Shown here: piece by piece, positions 16,431 to 24,740 of the stretch
Position numbering within the stretch: position 1 is the stretch's first letter
Layout: each line of letters opens with the position of its first letter
Assembly: GCA_028824685.1 (NCBI GenBank)
Contig: JAPPCZ010000089.1
Coordinates: forward strand, 1-50,947
Length of the DNA stretch: 50,947 nt
Direction of reading: 5' to 3'
DNA from: Candidatus Poribacteria bacterium
GTDB lineage: Bacteria; Poribacteria; WGA-4E; WGA-3G
The notes under the pieces: model-generated
What the model was told of the DNA's origin: nothing
What the model saw: only the letters and a program-made list of their open reading frames with translations
Database searches by the model: none
Position numbers and translations under genes: made by a program

Positions 16431-17432
16431 CTATGGCAGCCTCCCAAGAACAGGATACGCAGGATCATTATACCCTTTACCCGTGTGTTCTCCAGGTGGT
16501 ACTAACTGATCAATAGCCTTTTCATCATCCTCTGTTATAGCGCAATCTAAACATCCTAAGTTGTCCTCTAACTGTTCCATTGTGCGGGGACCAATGATGA
16601 CAGACGTAATGGTTGGATTAGCTAAAACCCATGCTAATGCGAATTGTGTTAATGTTTTACCGTGTGCTTCCGCTAAAGGCATCAACTCTTGTGCTACTTC
16701 AAAACTTTCTTCGCGAAGTTCAGTCTGCAATATTCGTCTATCTTGACGCGCTGCTCGCGACCCTTTAGGGGGCTTTTTGCCGGGTAAATACTTGCCAGAC
16801 AACACACCACGTGCCAACGGACTATAAGGCACTACGCCAACACCATACTTTTGGCAAAACGGAAGCAGTTCTACCTCAATATCACGATTAACAATGTTAT
16901 AAAGTGGTTGAACACAAACAAATTCCTCTAACCCTTGTTGCTTGCTTGTCCAGAGTGCCTCACAAACACGCCATGCCTCAAAGTTGGAACATGCAATGTA
17001 ACGCACCTTCCCCTGCCGCACACAATCATCAAGTGCCCGTAAAGATTCTGCAATTCGCGTGGTTGAATCCCAACGGTGAAGATAATAGACATCTATATGG
17101 TCGGTGCCGAGGCGTTTAAGGCTTGCTTCAACTGCAGAGATGATGTGAAATCGGTGAGAGCCACTCTCGTTAACATCATCACCCATTGAGCCGTGCACTT
17201 TCGTAGCAATAACCCATTTTTCCCTGTTTTCACTTATAGCCTTCCCAATGACTCGTTCGGATTCGCCTGCGTTATAGACATTGGCTGTATCAAGAAAGTT
17301 AATACCTGCATCCATTGCACGGTGAATGATACGAATGGAATCCTTTTCGTTTGTTGGTCCTCCGAACATCATTGTACCAAGGCAGAGTGGTGATACCTTC
17401 ACACCTGCACGTCCAAGTGTCCTATATTCCAT
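16431..17432 (-). CDS. Aldo/keto reductase
   Basis: A 333-residue NADPH-type oxidoreductase with the AKR barrel. The catalytic tetrad is visible: Asp48 and Tyr53 (FLDTANVY), Lys78 (ATKVHG) and His119 (YYLHRWD). The nucleotide-binding SVIIGPRTMEQLEDNL segment lies near the C-terminus. It resembles the YajO/Tas-like or MdtB-type branch that reduces sugar or xenobiotic carbonyls. The start is ATG 17432, backed by GGAAAGGA; a TTG at 17450 overlaps that site. The SDR gene ends 24 bp upstream on the same strand, so the two form an operon of carbonyl reductases. Confidence 0.92.
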   Translation of the reverse strand: MEYRTLGRAGVKVSPLCLGTMMFGGPTNEKDSIRIIHRAMDAGINFLDTANVYNAGESERVIGKAISENREKWVIATKVHGSMGDDVNESGSHRFHIISAVEASLKRLGTDHIDVYYLHRWDSTTRIAESLRALDDCVRQGKVRYIACSNFEAWRVCEALWTSKQQGLEEFVCVQPLYNIVNRDIEVELLPFCQKYGVGVVPYSPLARGVLSGKYLPGKKPPKGSRAARQDRRILQTELREESFEVAQELMPLAEAHGKTLTQFALAWVLANPTITSVIIGPRTMEQLEDNLGCLDCAITEDDEKAIDQLVPPGEHTGKGYNDPAYPVLGRLP

Positions 17433-17456
17433 ATCCGATTTCCTTTCCAAATTTTG

Positions 17457-18188
17457 TTATGCCATCCGAATGCCACCATTTACATCCAGTGTTGCACCAG
17501 TGATGTACTGTCCTTCTTCCGAGGCGAGGAAAAGGATAACATTCGCAACCTCTGATGGGTCTGCAACACGTCCCAACGGAATCTGGTCTGTCATGTCCGG
17601 ATGGTTTTTTGCCATCTCTGTCGCTGCGATTCCTGGTGCAATTGAGTTGACCGTAATACCGTACTCACCTAAGACCCTTGCGAACGATTTTGTCAGGCAC
17701 ATCACACCTGCTTTTGAAGCGGAATAAGGCGCTGAAGCAACTAAACCTCCCACCTGTCCTGCAAGTGAACCGAGGTTGATGATACGCCCAAACTTTTGTG
17801 ATTTCATCGTCTCCATCACCGCTTGAGAACAGAGAAAAGGACCTTTGAGGTTCACAGCCATCATCCTATCCCACTCAGTTTCAGAGCAAGCGTCTATGCG
17901 GGTATAACTGAAAATACCGGCGTTGTTAACCAAAACATCAATCCGTCCAAATTCCTTAAGTGTTTTGTCCACCATTGCACGCACGGATTGCCCATCCGCA
18001 ACATCCGTTTCAATCACGATGCATCGTTTATCAAGCGCAGCTATCTCTTTTGAAGCCGCCGCCGCATTCGCCATATTTACTTCAGGGATGACAATATCTG
18101 CTCCTTCTTTGGCAAATGCGAGACATGTCACTCTGCCAATGCCGCCACCTCCTCCTGTCACAATTGCAACGCGTCCATCCAACCGCAT
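17457..18188 (-). CDS. Short-chain dehydrogenase/reductase (FabG-like)
   Basis: A 243-residue classical SDR. The NAD(P)-binding TGGGGGIG is at 11-18, the NNAG motif at 88-91, and the catalytic residues are Asn113, Ser141, Tyr155 and Lys159 (YSASK). The C-terminal ITGATLDVNGGIRMA is typical. FabG-like SDRs outside fatty acid operons usually oxidise sugars, alcohols or oxo-acids; no fab genes are near, so a catabolic role is more likely. AAAGGAG lies about 8 nt before the ATG. First gene of the operon with the aldo/keto reductase. Confidence 0.93.
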   Translation of the reverse strand: MRLDGRVAIVTGGGGGIGRVTCLAFAKEGADIVIPEVNMANAAAASKEIAALDKRCIVIETDVADGQSVRAMVDKTLKEFGRIDVLVNNAGIFSYTRIDACSETEWDRMMAVNLKGPFLCSQAVMETMKSQKFGRIINLGSLAGQVGGLVASAPYSASKAGVMCLTKSFARVLGEYGITVNSIAPGIAATEMAKNHPDMTDQIPLGRVADPSEVANVILFLASEEGQYITGATLDVNGGIRMA

Positions 18189-18314
18189 CTATGTTTCTCC
18201 TTTACCAATTTTTATTGTATTGAGTGCAGGCTAATTTGAAACTCTACCTACGCTCTTTTTGCAGAACCATTCAATTGTTGAGTGTCCCATTTAATTATAT
18301 TGTAGGAGGGAACT

Positions 18315-18461
18315 CCGGGGAATGCCTAAAGACGAATGCGCCAAATCAACGGTATGAATGCCATTTAGGCATTCCCCGTATGGCATTCGCCATGATTCAT
18401 ACCGTTGATTTGGATTCCCGACTATCATAGTGTTCTGTCGCGATTCGGAGATCGCTCCTAC
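18315..18461. repeat. Family B repeat plus family D motif
   Basis: A 55-bp unit at 18334-18388 is an exact inverted copy of 45801-45855. Within the block, a 19-bp perfect inverted repeat (18341-18359 with 18395-18413) forms a long hairpin. A family D motif, TCGCGATTCGGAGATCGCTC plus four bases (18438-18461), follows, identical over 24 bp to 24290-24313. Confidence 0.8.
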
Positions 18462-18622
18462 AAGAAGAAATCTATGTAGCATGTGCGATTACTGGAGAAT
18501 TGAATGGCTCTACTCTTTTTGCTTGAAAATCTATTATAAATGTTGTAACATGTGAACATTATCACACGTATTCTGTAAAAAGTCAACATCGGCACAATGG
18601 AAAACGGTATAGAGGTTAAACC

Positions 18623-19627
18623 ATGAAAACGACTGTAACTTGGAATCTGCTAAAGTTACTTTTGGTGTTAGGGGTTGTCTGTAGTTTCGCTTTTACAGCG
18701 GACGCACAGAATTACTATCCCGCTACTATAGGTAATGAATGGGTTTTAGAGAGTACTGATGGCAAACATAGACAGACTTACACACTTGAGAAACCCGAAG
18801 ACTTTGCCGATCAGGAATTTATCCTTCTGAAAATCGCAACTGAAGCGATCCAGCAGGGCAAGGTTATTGACACGGACAAGTATTTTGTGACGGTTGACGA
18901 TGAAGGGATCAAACTCCATAAAACTGTCTTACAGCAAGCTGTCGGTATTAATGTGACAACTGTGACAGCGAATTTTCCAACACCAGTTACTTTTTTCCCT
19001 AAAGTATTAGTTCAAGGAGATAAGTGGGATATAGTGGCGGATACGCAGATCCTCGGAATCCCTATAAAAACTACTACCAATTTAGATATTGTAGGATTTG
19101 AAGACATCGTAACACCAGTCGGTACATTTCAGAATTGCGCTAAAATTGCTTTGAAAGTGTCAGTTGCTGGACCTATAACCCTCCAGCCAACAACTTCCTA
19201 TCAGTGGTTAGCACCTAATGTTGGTCCTATTAAATATGAAACCAGCGACGGAACGGTCTTTGAGGCAATTAGTTTCAAACTGCTCCCACCACCTGTCAAA
19301 GAAGCACAGAGTCCGCCCGCGTGGCAGCTACCTTCACTTGAGTTTCAAGTCACTGGATCGCGTGTCGGTGGAATACTCAATGCCAAGATACTTGAAAATG
19401 TTGAAGATTATGTATCTGAAGTGCATAATTTAGGAATAGTAGCCGTGACTGGAGGAATTGTTCCGCCTGGGGATGGGACTGGTTTTGCCACAAATTTGGA
19501 AAGAAAACAAGATTTATGGATTGCTGGAATCTTTGGGAATGCACCTATCATAGGCACAATAACACTTTTTGCAGAAAATGATAAGGGTAGAACTCCAGTA
19601 ACTATTAAAGTAACTATCAATAGATAA
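18623..19627 (+). CDS. Secreted protein with shared YYP-GN N-domain and Ig-like C-domain
   Basis: A 334-residue exported protein. A signal peptide (to about residue 28, ending ADAQ) leads to a roughly 200-residue beta-rich domain beginning NYYPATIGNEWV and ending in a QWLAPNVGPIKYE segment. The same domain is found in the two downstream secreted proteins. Residues about 235-334 look like a putative Ig/cadherin-like domain (VTGGIVPPGDGTGF, then LWIAGIFGNAPIIGTITL). No catalytic motif is evident. GAGG lies 7 nt before the ATG. First of three tandem paralogues, probably a surface-protein gene family. Confidence 0.7.
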   Translation: MKTTVTWNLLKLLLVLGVVCSFAFTADAQNYYPATIGNEWVLESTDGKHRQTYTLEKPEDFADQEFILLKIATEAIQQGKVIDTDKYFVTVDDEGIKLHKTVLQQAVGINVTTVTANFPTPVTFFPKVLVQGDKWDIVADTQILGIPIKTTTNLDIVGFEDIVTPVGTFQNCAKIALKVSVAGPITLQPTTSYQWLAPNVGPIKYETSDGTVFEAISFKLLPPPVKEAQSPPAWQLPSLEFQVTGSRVGGILNAKILENVEDYVSEVHNLGIVAVTGGIVPPGDGTGFATNLERKQDLWIAGIFGNAPIIGTITLFAENDKGRTPVTIKVTINR

Positions 19628-19778
19628 TCCTTACGGTATAAGGAGACGTAGATGAAGATGTGGTTGTCATCATCTTAAATTTGGTGATTATTGGGCAAGT
19701 TTCGTCAATTTATCTTGAAAAGGCATTTAAAAATTTGATAAAATATGACCACGAACACACATTGTTTGGAAATTCAGT

Positions 19779-19982
19779 ATGGTAAATTGGAAAGTGGTAT
19801 TAGTTGTGATTGCCATAGGTATCCTCTTTATAGTGATCGGGATGTGGTTAGGATATCGGTACATATCGGAACAGGACGAAATCATCCCGAGAGCACAACA
19901 TAAACCTTCTAACACATTAACCTCGCTTGTACTTGCGCACCTACCAACAAAAAAAGCTGCTGAGACGGTGTTGCTTTTCTAA
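19779..19982 (+). CDS. Small single-pass membrane protein
   Basis: A 67-residue protein I do not recognise. One transmembrane helix spans about residues 4-27 (VVLVVIAIGILFIVIGMWLG), followed by a short polar tail. A TTGAAA / TAAAAT promoter-like pair lies at 19715-19744. No clear Shine-Dalgarno is visible, so translation from this ATG is moderately supported. It sits between two secreted paralogues. An overlapping alternative frame from 19745 gives no recognisable protein. Confidence 0.45.
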   Translation: MVNWKVVLVVIAIGILFIVIGMWLGYRYISEQDEIIPRAQHKPSNTLTSLVLAHLPTKKAAETVLLF

Positions 19983-20022
19983 CATCGCTCAATATGTATT
20001 TTTAAAAAGGAGATTTTGAATT

Positions 20023-22761
20023 ATGCAAACTACCAAACCAATGTCTTGGCTAAAACTGATATTGGTGTTAAGCCTTGTATGTAGTTTTTCGCTTACAGCC
20101 ACAGCACAAGATTATTATCCGACAACTATCGGGAACACTTGGGTTTTCCTGAGCCAGGATGGTGCCGAAAGACGCACCTATTCTATTGAAGAATCTGATG
20201 TCGAAACCGATAAGGACGCAGGAATCTTTATCCTGAAAATCTTTACAGAGACTCTTGGGACAGAGACGGTTGATACCGATATATATTACATCTCTGATGA
20301 TAAAGGAGATTTGAAGCTGCATCGGACAAAACTGGATGAAGGTGCCTTCGGTATCGCAGCGGCAATGCTTGACCCGCCTGCCCTTTTCTTTCCAGCAGCC
20401 TTACCACTTGGAACCATGTGGGATATCGTGACAGTAACAGAACTTGATTTGGTTGGTACAGCAACAACAACAAGCACTATAGAAGTTGAAGCAATTGAAG
20501 ACGTTGAAACCCCAGCCGGAACATTTGAAAACTGCGTTAAACTCAAGATAGAGAGGAGAATCGTCACGGCTCTTGTAACGCTCCGTCCAGTTTTATACCA
20601 GTGGTTGGCACCTGATGTCGGTCCTGTCAAATATCAAAACGATCAGGATATTGTGTATGAATTGGAGAGTTTTAACTTAATTGAGGAAACACCTGCGGAA
20701 CCAGAGACTCCGGAAGAACCTGCAGTGGTAACACCTGAAGTAATCCCGACACCTACTGATATCTTCGTAAACCCTGTAAATATTGAATCTCCTGCTGTTG
20801 GGGAACAATTCATGGTAAGTATAAATATTGGAAATGGTTTAGGTGTCGCTGGTTACCAAGTGACGGTGAACTTTGATCCGACTGCGCTCAAATATGTTTC
20901 AAGTGCAAACGCTGACTACCTACCTGCAGGTGCTTCGGTGGAACCAGCGATGGTCTCTGATAATAGCGTTCAACTCGCAGCAACTGCAAGCGATGGAGGC
21001 TCCGACGGACATGGCACGCTTGCTACGGTAACGTTTGAGGTGGTTGAGGCAAAAGCATCCTCCATCAGTCTGACAGACGTGGTTATTACCAATGCTGCGG
21101 GTGAGGCTGTGGAAATCGTAACCGGCGATGGGACAGTTTTCCTTCCTCTTGATCAAGAACCTACGGTTGTAATACCTCCCGATCTGCCACCAATTATTGG
21201 TGAGCACATGTTTGAGATTACGTTAACTAATCTTACCACTGGTGAACCCGGGAAGGGTGGACAAATTTTCTCACCACCAATTTTTGCTACGCACTTTAAA
21301 GGTGACAGTCTTGCTCCAGTCGGTCAACCAGCGGTTCCAGCACTTGTCGCACTCGCTGAAAATGGAGATGTCTCAGGGATATTAGAATTTGCAACTTCTA
21401 TAGGCGCGAACACCGCTGTCGCAGACAAGGTTGTCGTTCCCGGCGGTTCTGTTACCGTTAGGTTAAGAGGTAATGTGTTAAACGCTTCGCTCACAGTTGC
21501 TTCAATGTTAGTTTCAACGAATGATGGATTCATCGCCGCATCAGGTGTGCCGCTTTTTGATGAAACCGGTATGCCTGTCTCAATGACGTTAGAGTTGATG
21601 GCTTATGATGCAGGTAGTGAAGATAATACAGAACTCGCGTCCGATATTCCGGGTCCACTCGGTTTAGATGCTGAAGCAGATCCTGAAGGTAGCAACGCGC
21701 GCGTTCCGACAGAAGGTGGCGTAATTACACCACACCCTGGCATTCAAGGTGTTGGTGATGTGAGTGAAGCTTTTGCTTGGACTGAACCGACAGCAACACT
21801 AACGATCACATCTGTTTCTGATGAAGAAATGCCAGTGCCAATCGAACCCAGTAGTTTTGATGTTGCACTTGAGTCAGGATTAAACATGATCTCTATTCCA
21901 CTAATGCCTGCAGAACCCTATACAGCAAAATCACTCGCTATGATGTTAGGAGCATCGGTTGTCATTAAATTAGACGCAGCAACGCAGCGTTTAGTTGGTT
22001 ATTCCTATGCTGAAGAGGGAGACGGTTTTGATGTTGATGGTAGCAGCGGTTATATCGTGAATACTCCTGCTGGCGGTGTTTTCACGTTCACAGGTACTGC
22101 ATGGCAAAACAAATCCGATGATGCAGCTGCTGCACCTAAAGTGTCTACTGCTAAGGACGCGTGGGCATTTGTCATCACAAGTGCCTTGCAGGATAAGGAA
22201 AACGGAGCAACTTACACCGTTGTTGCCAAAAACCTACGCACAGGGGTTGTCGCTACCGAAAAGGTTGCCGATGAGAAAGCAAGCGTCTCTGCTGTTTGGG
22301 CAAATATAAATCGTAAAAGCGTTATTCAAGTTGGTGATAAACTTGAGATTGCCCTCCTTGACAAACGCGGCACTATTGTGTCCGGTCCGTTCCAGCGTAC
22401 TGTAACCACTTCAGATATTCAGAATGCATATCTGAGCGTGCAGATGCGTGTTGGCGACGTGCGTCCGAAGGAAACGATTCTCGGTCAAAATTTCCCAAAT
22501 CCGTTCAATCCAGAGACATGGATACCTTACCAATTGAATCGTGATACTAACGTAACGGTTCAGATTTATAATGTGTCCGGCAGTGCAGTTCGGACGCTAA
22601 ACTTGGGTCATAAGTCAATAGGCTCATATATGACGACTTCAACTGCAGCGTACTGGGATGGTAAGAATAACGCGGGTGAACACGTTTCAAGTGGGATATA
22701 TTTCTATACCCTCCAAACAGATAAATTTTCTGCTACCCGCCGAATGGTCATTCTGAAGTAG
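20023..22761 (+). CDS. Large secreted protein: YYP-GN domain, cohesin, spondin_N-like domain, C-terminal sorting domain
   Basis: A 912-residue exported multidomain protein. Order: signal peptide (1-29); shared domain from YYPTTIGNTWV to about 220; a Pro/Glu linker; a cohesin domain (about 246-370, with AGYQVTVNFDPTALKYV); a spondin_N-like domain (about 394-600, from HMFEITLTNLTTG); a LNMISIPLMPAEPYT-type domain (about 620-700); and a C-terminal FlgD-like sorting domain from NFPNPFNPETWIPYQL to the end. The last resembles type IX-like or por-type secretion signals and is a hallmark of Poribacteria proteins. AAGGAG lies upstream of ATG 20023. The cohesin could bind dockerin proteins such as the one encoded at 23341. 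A nested-stem terminator follows. Confidence 0.8.
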   Translation: MQTTKPMSWLKLILVLSLVCSFSLTATAQDYYPTTIGNTWVFLSQDGAERRTYSIEESDVETDKDAGIFILKIFTETLGTETVDTDIYYISDDKGDLKLHRTKLDEGAFGIAAAMLDPPALFFPAALPLGTMWDIVTVTELDLVGTATTTSTIEVEAIEDVETPAGTFENCVKLKIERRIVTALVTLRPVLYQWLAPDVGPVKYQNDQDIVYELESFNLIEETPAEPETPEEPAVVTPEVIPTPTDIFVNPVNIESPAVGEQFMVSINIGNGLGVAGYQVTVNFDPTALKYVSSANADYLPAGASVEPAMVSDNSVQLAATASDGGSDGHGTLATVTFEVVEAKASSISLTDVVITNAAGEAVEIVTGDGTVFLPLDQEPTVVIPPDLPPIIGEHMFEITLTNLTTGEPGKGGQIFSPPIFATHFKGDSLAPVGQPAVPALVALAENGDVSGILEFATSIGANTAVADKVVVPGGSVTVRLRGNVLNASLTVASMLVSTNDGFIAASGVPLFDETGMPVSMTLELMAYDAGSEDNTELASDIPGPLGLDAEADPEGSNARVPTEGGVITPHPGIQGVGDVSEAFAWTEPTATLTITSVSDEEMPVPIEPSSFDVALESGLNMISIPLMPAEPYTAKSLAMMLGASVVIKLDAATQRLVGYSYAEEGDGFDVDGSSGYIVNTPAGGVFTFTGTAWQNKSDDAAAAPKVSTAKDAWAFVITSALQDKENGATYTVVAKNLRTGVVATEKVADEKASVSAVWANINRKSVIQVGDKLEIALLDKRGTIVSGPFQRTVTTSDIQNAYLSVQMRVGDVRPKETILGQNFPNPFNPETWIPYQLNRDTNVTVQIYNVSGSAVRTLNLGHKSIGSYMTTSTAAYWDGKNNAGEHVSSGIYFYTLQTDKFSATRRMVILK

Positions 22762-22784
22762 GTATAGCTGCAAATTATCTAAGC

Positions 22785-22858
22785 GAAACGCCTTGATTTT
22801 AAATGCAATCCAACTTAAAAGATTGCACTAAGATGACTAAATCAAGGCGTTTCCTTTT
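22785..22858 (+). terminator. Nested-stem terminator after cohesin gene
   Basis: A 15-bp perfect outer stem (22785-22799 with 22839-22853) encloses a 7-bp inner stem (TGCAATC 22804-22810 with GATTGCA 22821-22827), with CCTTTTAT at the 3' edge. It begins 24 bp after the stop. Confidence 0.7.
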
Positions 22859-22922
22859 ATACAGAACACCTCAGTGTTCAGGGATAACTTGAGATATTTT
22901 AACCTAAGTTGCCACCTATGTA

Positions 22923-22943
22923 GCACAATCTGTTAGATTGTGC
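22923..22943. repeat. 9-bp hairpin
   Basis: GCACAATCT and AGATTGTGC separated by GTT. It lies just before the left end of the family A element. Confidence 0.5.
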
Positions 22944-22953
22944 CTGTAAGGAC

Positions 22954-23234
22954 GCAAACTGAATGAAGATAAATTTATTAATTCGGTAGTTTTCATTAGG
23001 CATATTCGGAACATTTTAAGCGATCTTCAGTCCCATAGGGACGATATGTTTATAGCAGCGCGGACAAACTCATCCCTTAGTCCCATAGGGGCGATATGTT
23101 TCGAAGCACATCAACAATTAATATGTCGTTCCTACGGAACTCAAGAGGGAAGGGACAACATTTTTCTATAAACATTGCGTCCCTACGGGACTAAAAAATT
23201 ACCGAAATATTTATTTAATCTTCATGCAGTTTGC
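22954..23234. mobile_element. Near-complete family A MITE-like element
   Basis: About 280 bp with inverted ends. The left end has GCAAACTG then ATGAAGAT (22954-22970). The right end has ATCTTCAT then GCAGTTTGC, with further AT-rich matches inward to GGTAAT / ATTACC. Inside are family A boxes CCCATAGGGACG, a second CCCATAGGGGCG, CGTTCCTACGG and the inverted CGTCCCTACGGG. No coding capacity, so it is non-autonomous. The left half closely matches 50808-50947. Confidence 0.7.
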
Positions 23235-23304
23235 ACTACGAAATCTTGAGAAAAATGAAGAATTCTCTATTAAAAGTGGTGTTTGTATGCCTAAAATCTT
23301 GTAG
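23231..23304 (+). repeat. 74-bp direct repeat, left copy
   Basis: Shares 63 of 74 positions by my hand alignment with 24158-24231, without gaps. The two copies bracket the dockerin-protein gene. Confidence 0.7.
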
Positions 23305-23340
23305 GTAGCAACTTGAGAAATTTTACAGAAGGAGGATTAA

Positions 23341-24150
23341 ATGTTTAAAAATACCGTATTGGTGACTCTTTTGATAGTCATGCTAATCTTTTTTAGTCAC
23401 AATGTTATGGTATCTGCACAAAATTATTATCCGACAACTACCGGCAATATATGGGTCATGGAAAGCGAAGATAAAGCTGAACGGCTTACCTACACCGTTG
23501 AAACGTCTGATGAGTCCATTAACGGTAAAGACTTGGCATTACTCAAAATTACAACTGAAACCTTAGGAACAGATTCAATTACAACTGAGAACTATTTTAT
23601 TAATTTTGACGAAGAGGGTATTAAACTTTATAAAATTGTAGTTGAATTGGGTCCTCCTTTTGGTGTAGCAACAGCCCTGTTATATCCGCCCGCCCTTTTC
23701 TACCCATTGACGTTAGAAGTTGGTGACTCGTGGGAACTTACTGCCGATTCAGAGGTGAACTTAGCGGGACCTATTACGTTCATAAGCACTAACAAAGTTG
23801 TAGCCGTTGAAGATATTGTGACACCAGCAGGAACATTTGAGAACTGCCTAAAGATTAGAATTGACACGAAATCTATTACTACTTTAGGAGCAACGCGCGG
23901 TACCGCTTACCAATGGCTTGCACCAAACTTTGGTCCCGTGAAATTTGAGAATACCCAGGATATTGTTTATAAATTGGTGAGTTCCAACCTACTCTATGAT
24001 GTGACAGGGGACGGTGTTGTAAATATATTAGATTTGGTTTTTGTGGCTGCTCGGTTTGGTGAGAAGACTACCGAGGGAGATGTGAACAAAGACGGAAAAG
24101 TTAACATTCTGGATTTAGTGCTTGTTGCACAACATTTTGGAGCTAATTAA
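23341..24150 (+). CDS. Secreted protein with shared YYP-GN domain and C-terminal dockerin
   Basis: A 269-residue exported protein. Signal peptide (to about residue 27, ending VSAQ), then the same domain as the two upstream paralogues (from NYYPTTTGNIWV to about residue 210), then a type I dockerin (about 214-269). The dockerin has two calcium-loop repeats, DVTGDGVVNILDLVFVAARF and a second starting DVNKDGKVNILDLV. AAGGAGG lies 6 nt before the ATG. The dockerin could dock onto the cohesin of the 912-residue neighbour, which would build a small surface complex; that is inference. A 74-bp direct repeat lies on each side of the gene. Confidence 0.85.
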   Translation: MFKNTVLVTLLIVMLIFFSHNVMVSAQNYYPTTTGNIWVMESEDKAERLTYTVETSDESINGKDLALLKITTETLGTDSITTENYFINFDEEGIKLYKIVVELGPPFGVATALLYPPALFYPLTLEVGDSWELTADSEVNLAGPITFISTNKVVAVEDIVTPAGTFENCLKIRIDTKSITTLGATRGTAYQWLAPNFGPVKFENTQDIVYKLVSSNLLYDVTGDGVVNILDLVFVAARFGEKTTEGDVNKDGKVNILDLVLVAQHFGAN

Positions 24151-24157
24151 ACCCAAG

Positions 24158-24231
24158 TTGCGCTACGAAATCTTGCGAAATATGAATTATTCTCTATAAA
24201 AAACGGTGTTTGCCTGTCTAAAATCTTGTAG
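24158..24231 (+). repeat. 74-bp direct repeat, right copy
   Basis: Pairs with 23231-23304 around the dockerin gene. Both copies start TTGC(A/G)CTACGAAATCTTG and end CTAAAATCTTGTAG. Confidence 0.7.
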
Positions 24232-24274
24232 AGTGTAGTAAAACCGAAATTATTGTACACTGCGGTATGCTTTG

Positions 24275-24601
24275 TCAACATATTACAGGTCGCGATTCGG
24301 AGATCGCTCCTACCGATAAACCGCTTATGGGAGGCGTGGGAGCATGCTCGCGTTTGGAACGATCTAAAACACCAGATAAACCCTTTTCTACAAAACGACG
24401 ACGCACATTGTAAACTGTCTTGATATTACACGCAAATGCTTCCGCTATCTGTTTATCTGTCCAACCGGGTCCATTTGTATCCGCTTTCAACAAAATATGC
24501 GCACGTTTTATCTTATATGCCTTATTTGTTCCTTTGTTCACATAAGCTTTTAGTTCTTCACGCTCTATATCGATCAAGGCAACTCTATACTTCTTTTTCA
24601 A
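24275..24601 (-). pseudogene. IS630-family transposase remnant (N-terminal HTH only)
   Basis: A 108-codon open frame whose first 80-85 residues match the helix-turn-helix start of IS630 transposases (LLKADTNGPGWTDKQIAEAF, then VYNVRRRFVEKGLSGVLDR). The catalytic DDE domain, about 200 more residues, is absent. The last residues are encoded by a family D repeat (24290-24313) and a related palindrome, so the gene was cut where repeat DNA begins. It cannot be an active transposase. Confidence 0.8.
24290..24313. repeat. Family D motif
   Basis: 24-bp copy (TCGCGATTCGGAGATCGCTC plus four bases) identical to 18438-18461. It lies in the truncated end of the IS630 remnant. Confidence 0.75.
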
Positions 24602-24740
24602 GACTGTGTTCCTCCAAAATAAGTTAGAAACAGTCTAAAAAAATAATAATGATTGTCAAGTTTCAAGAAAAGAAACACAAGTAAATTTACGATAGACAGT
24701 CCACTGGGTAATAGTTAAATTTCATAGTTTGAATTCTCAA

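Noticed and set aside
19745..19900. 51-codon frame starting right after a TAAAAT box
   Set aside because: Composition looks random; the overlapping frame from 19779 encodes a clear membrane helix.
22963..23196. Repeated CCCGTAGGGACG boxes as a CRISPR array
   Set aside because: Boxes are irregularly spaced, occur in both orientations and lie inside palindromic elements; no unique equal-length spacers and no cas genes.
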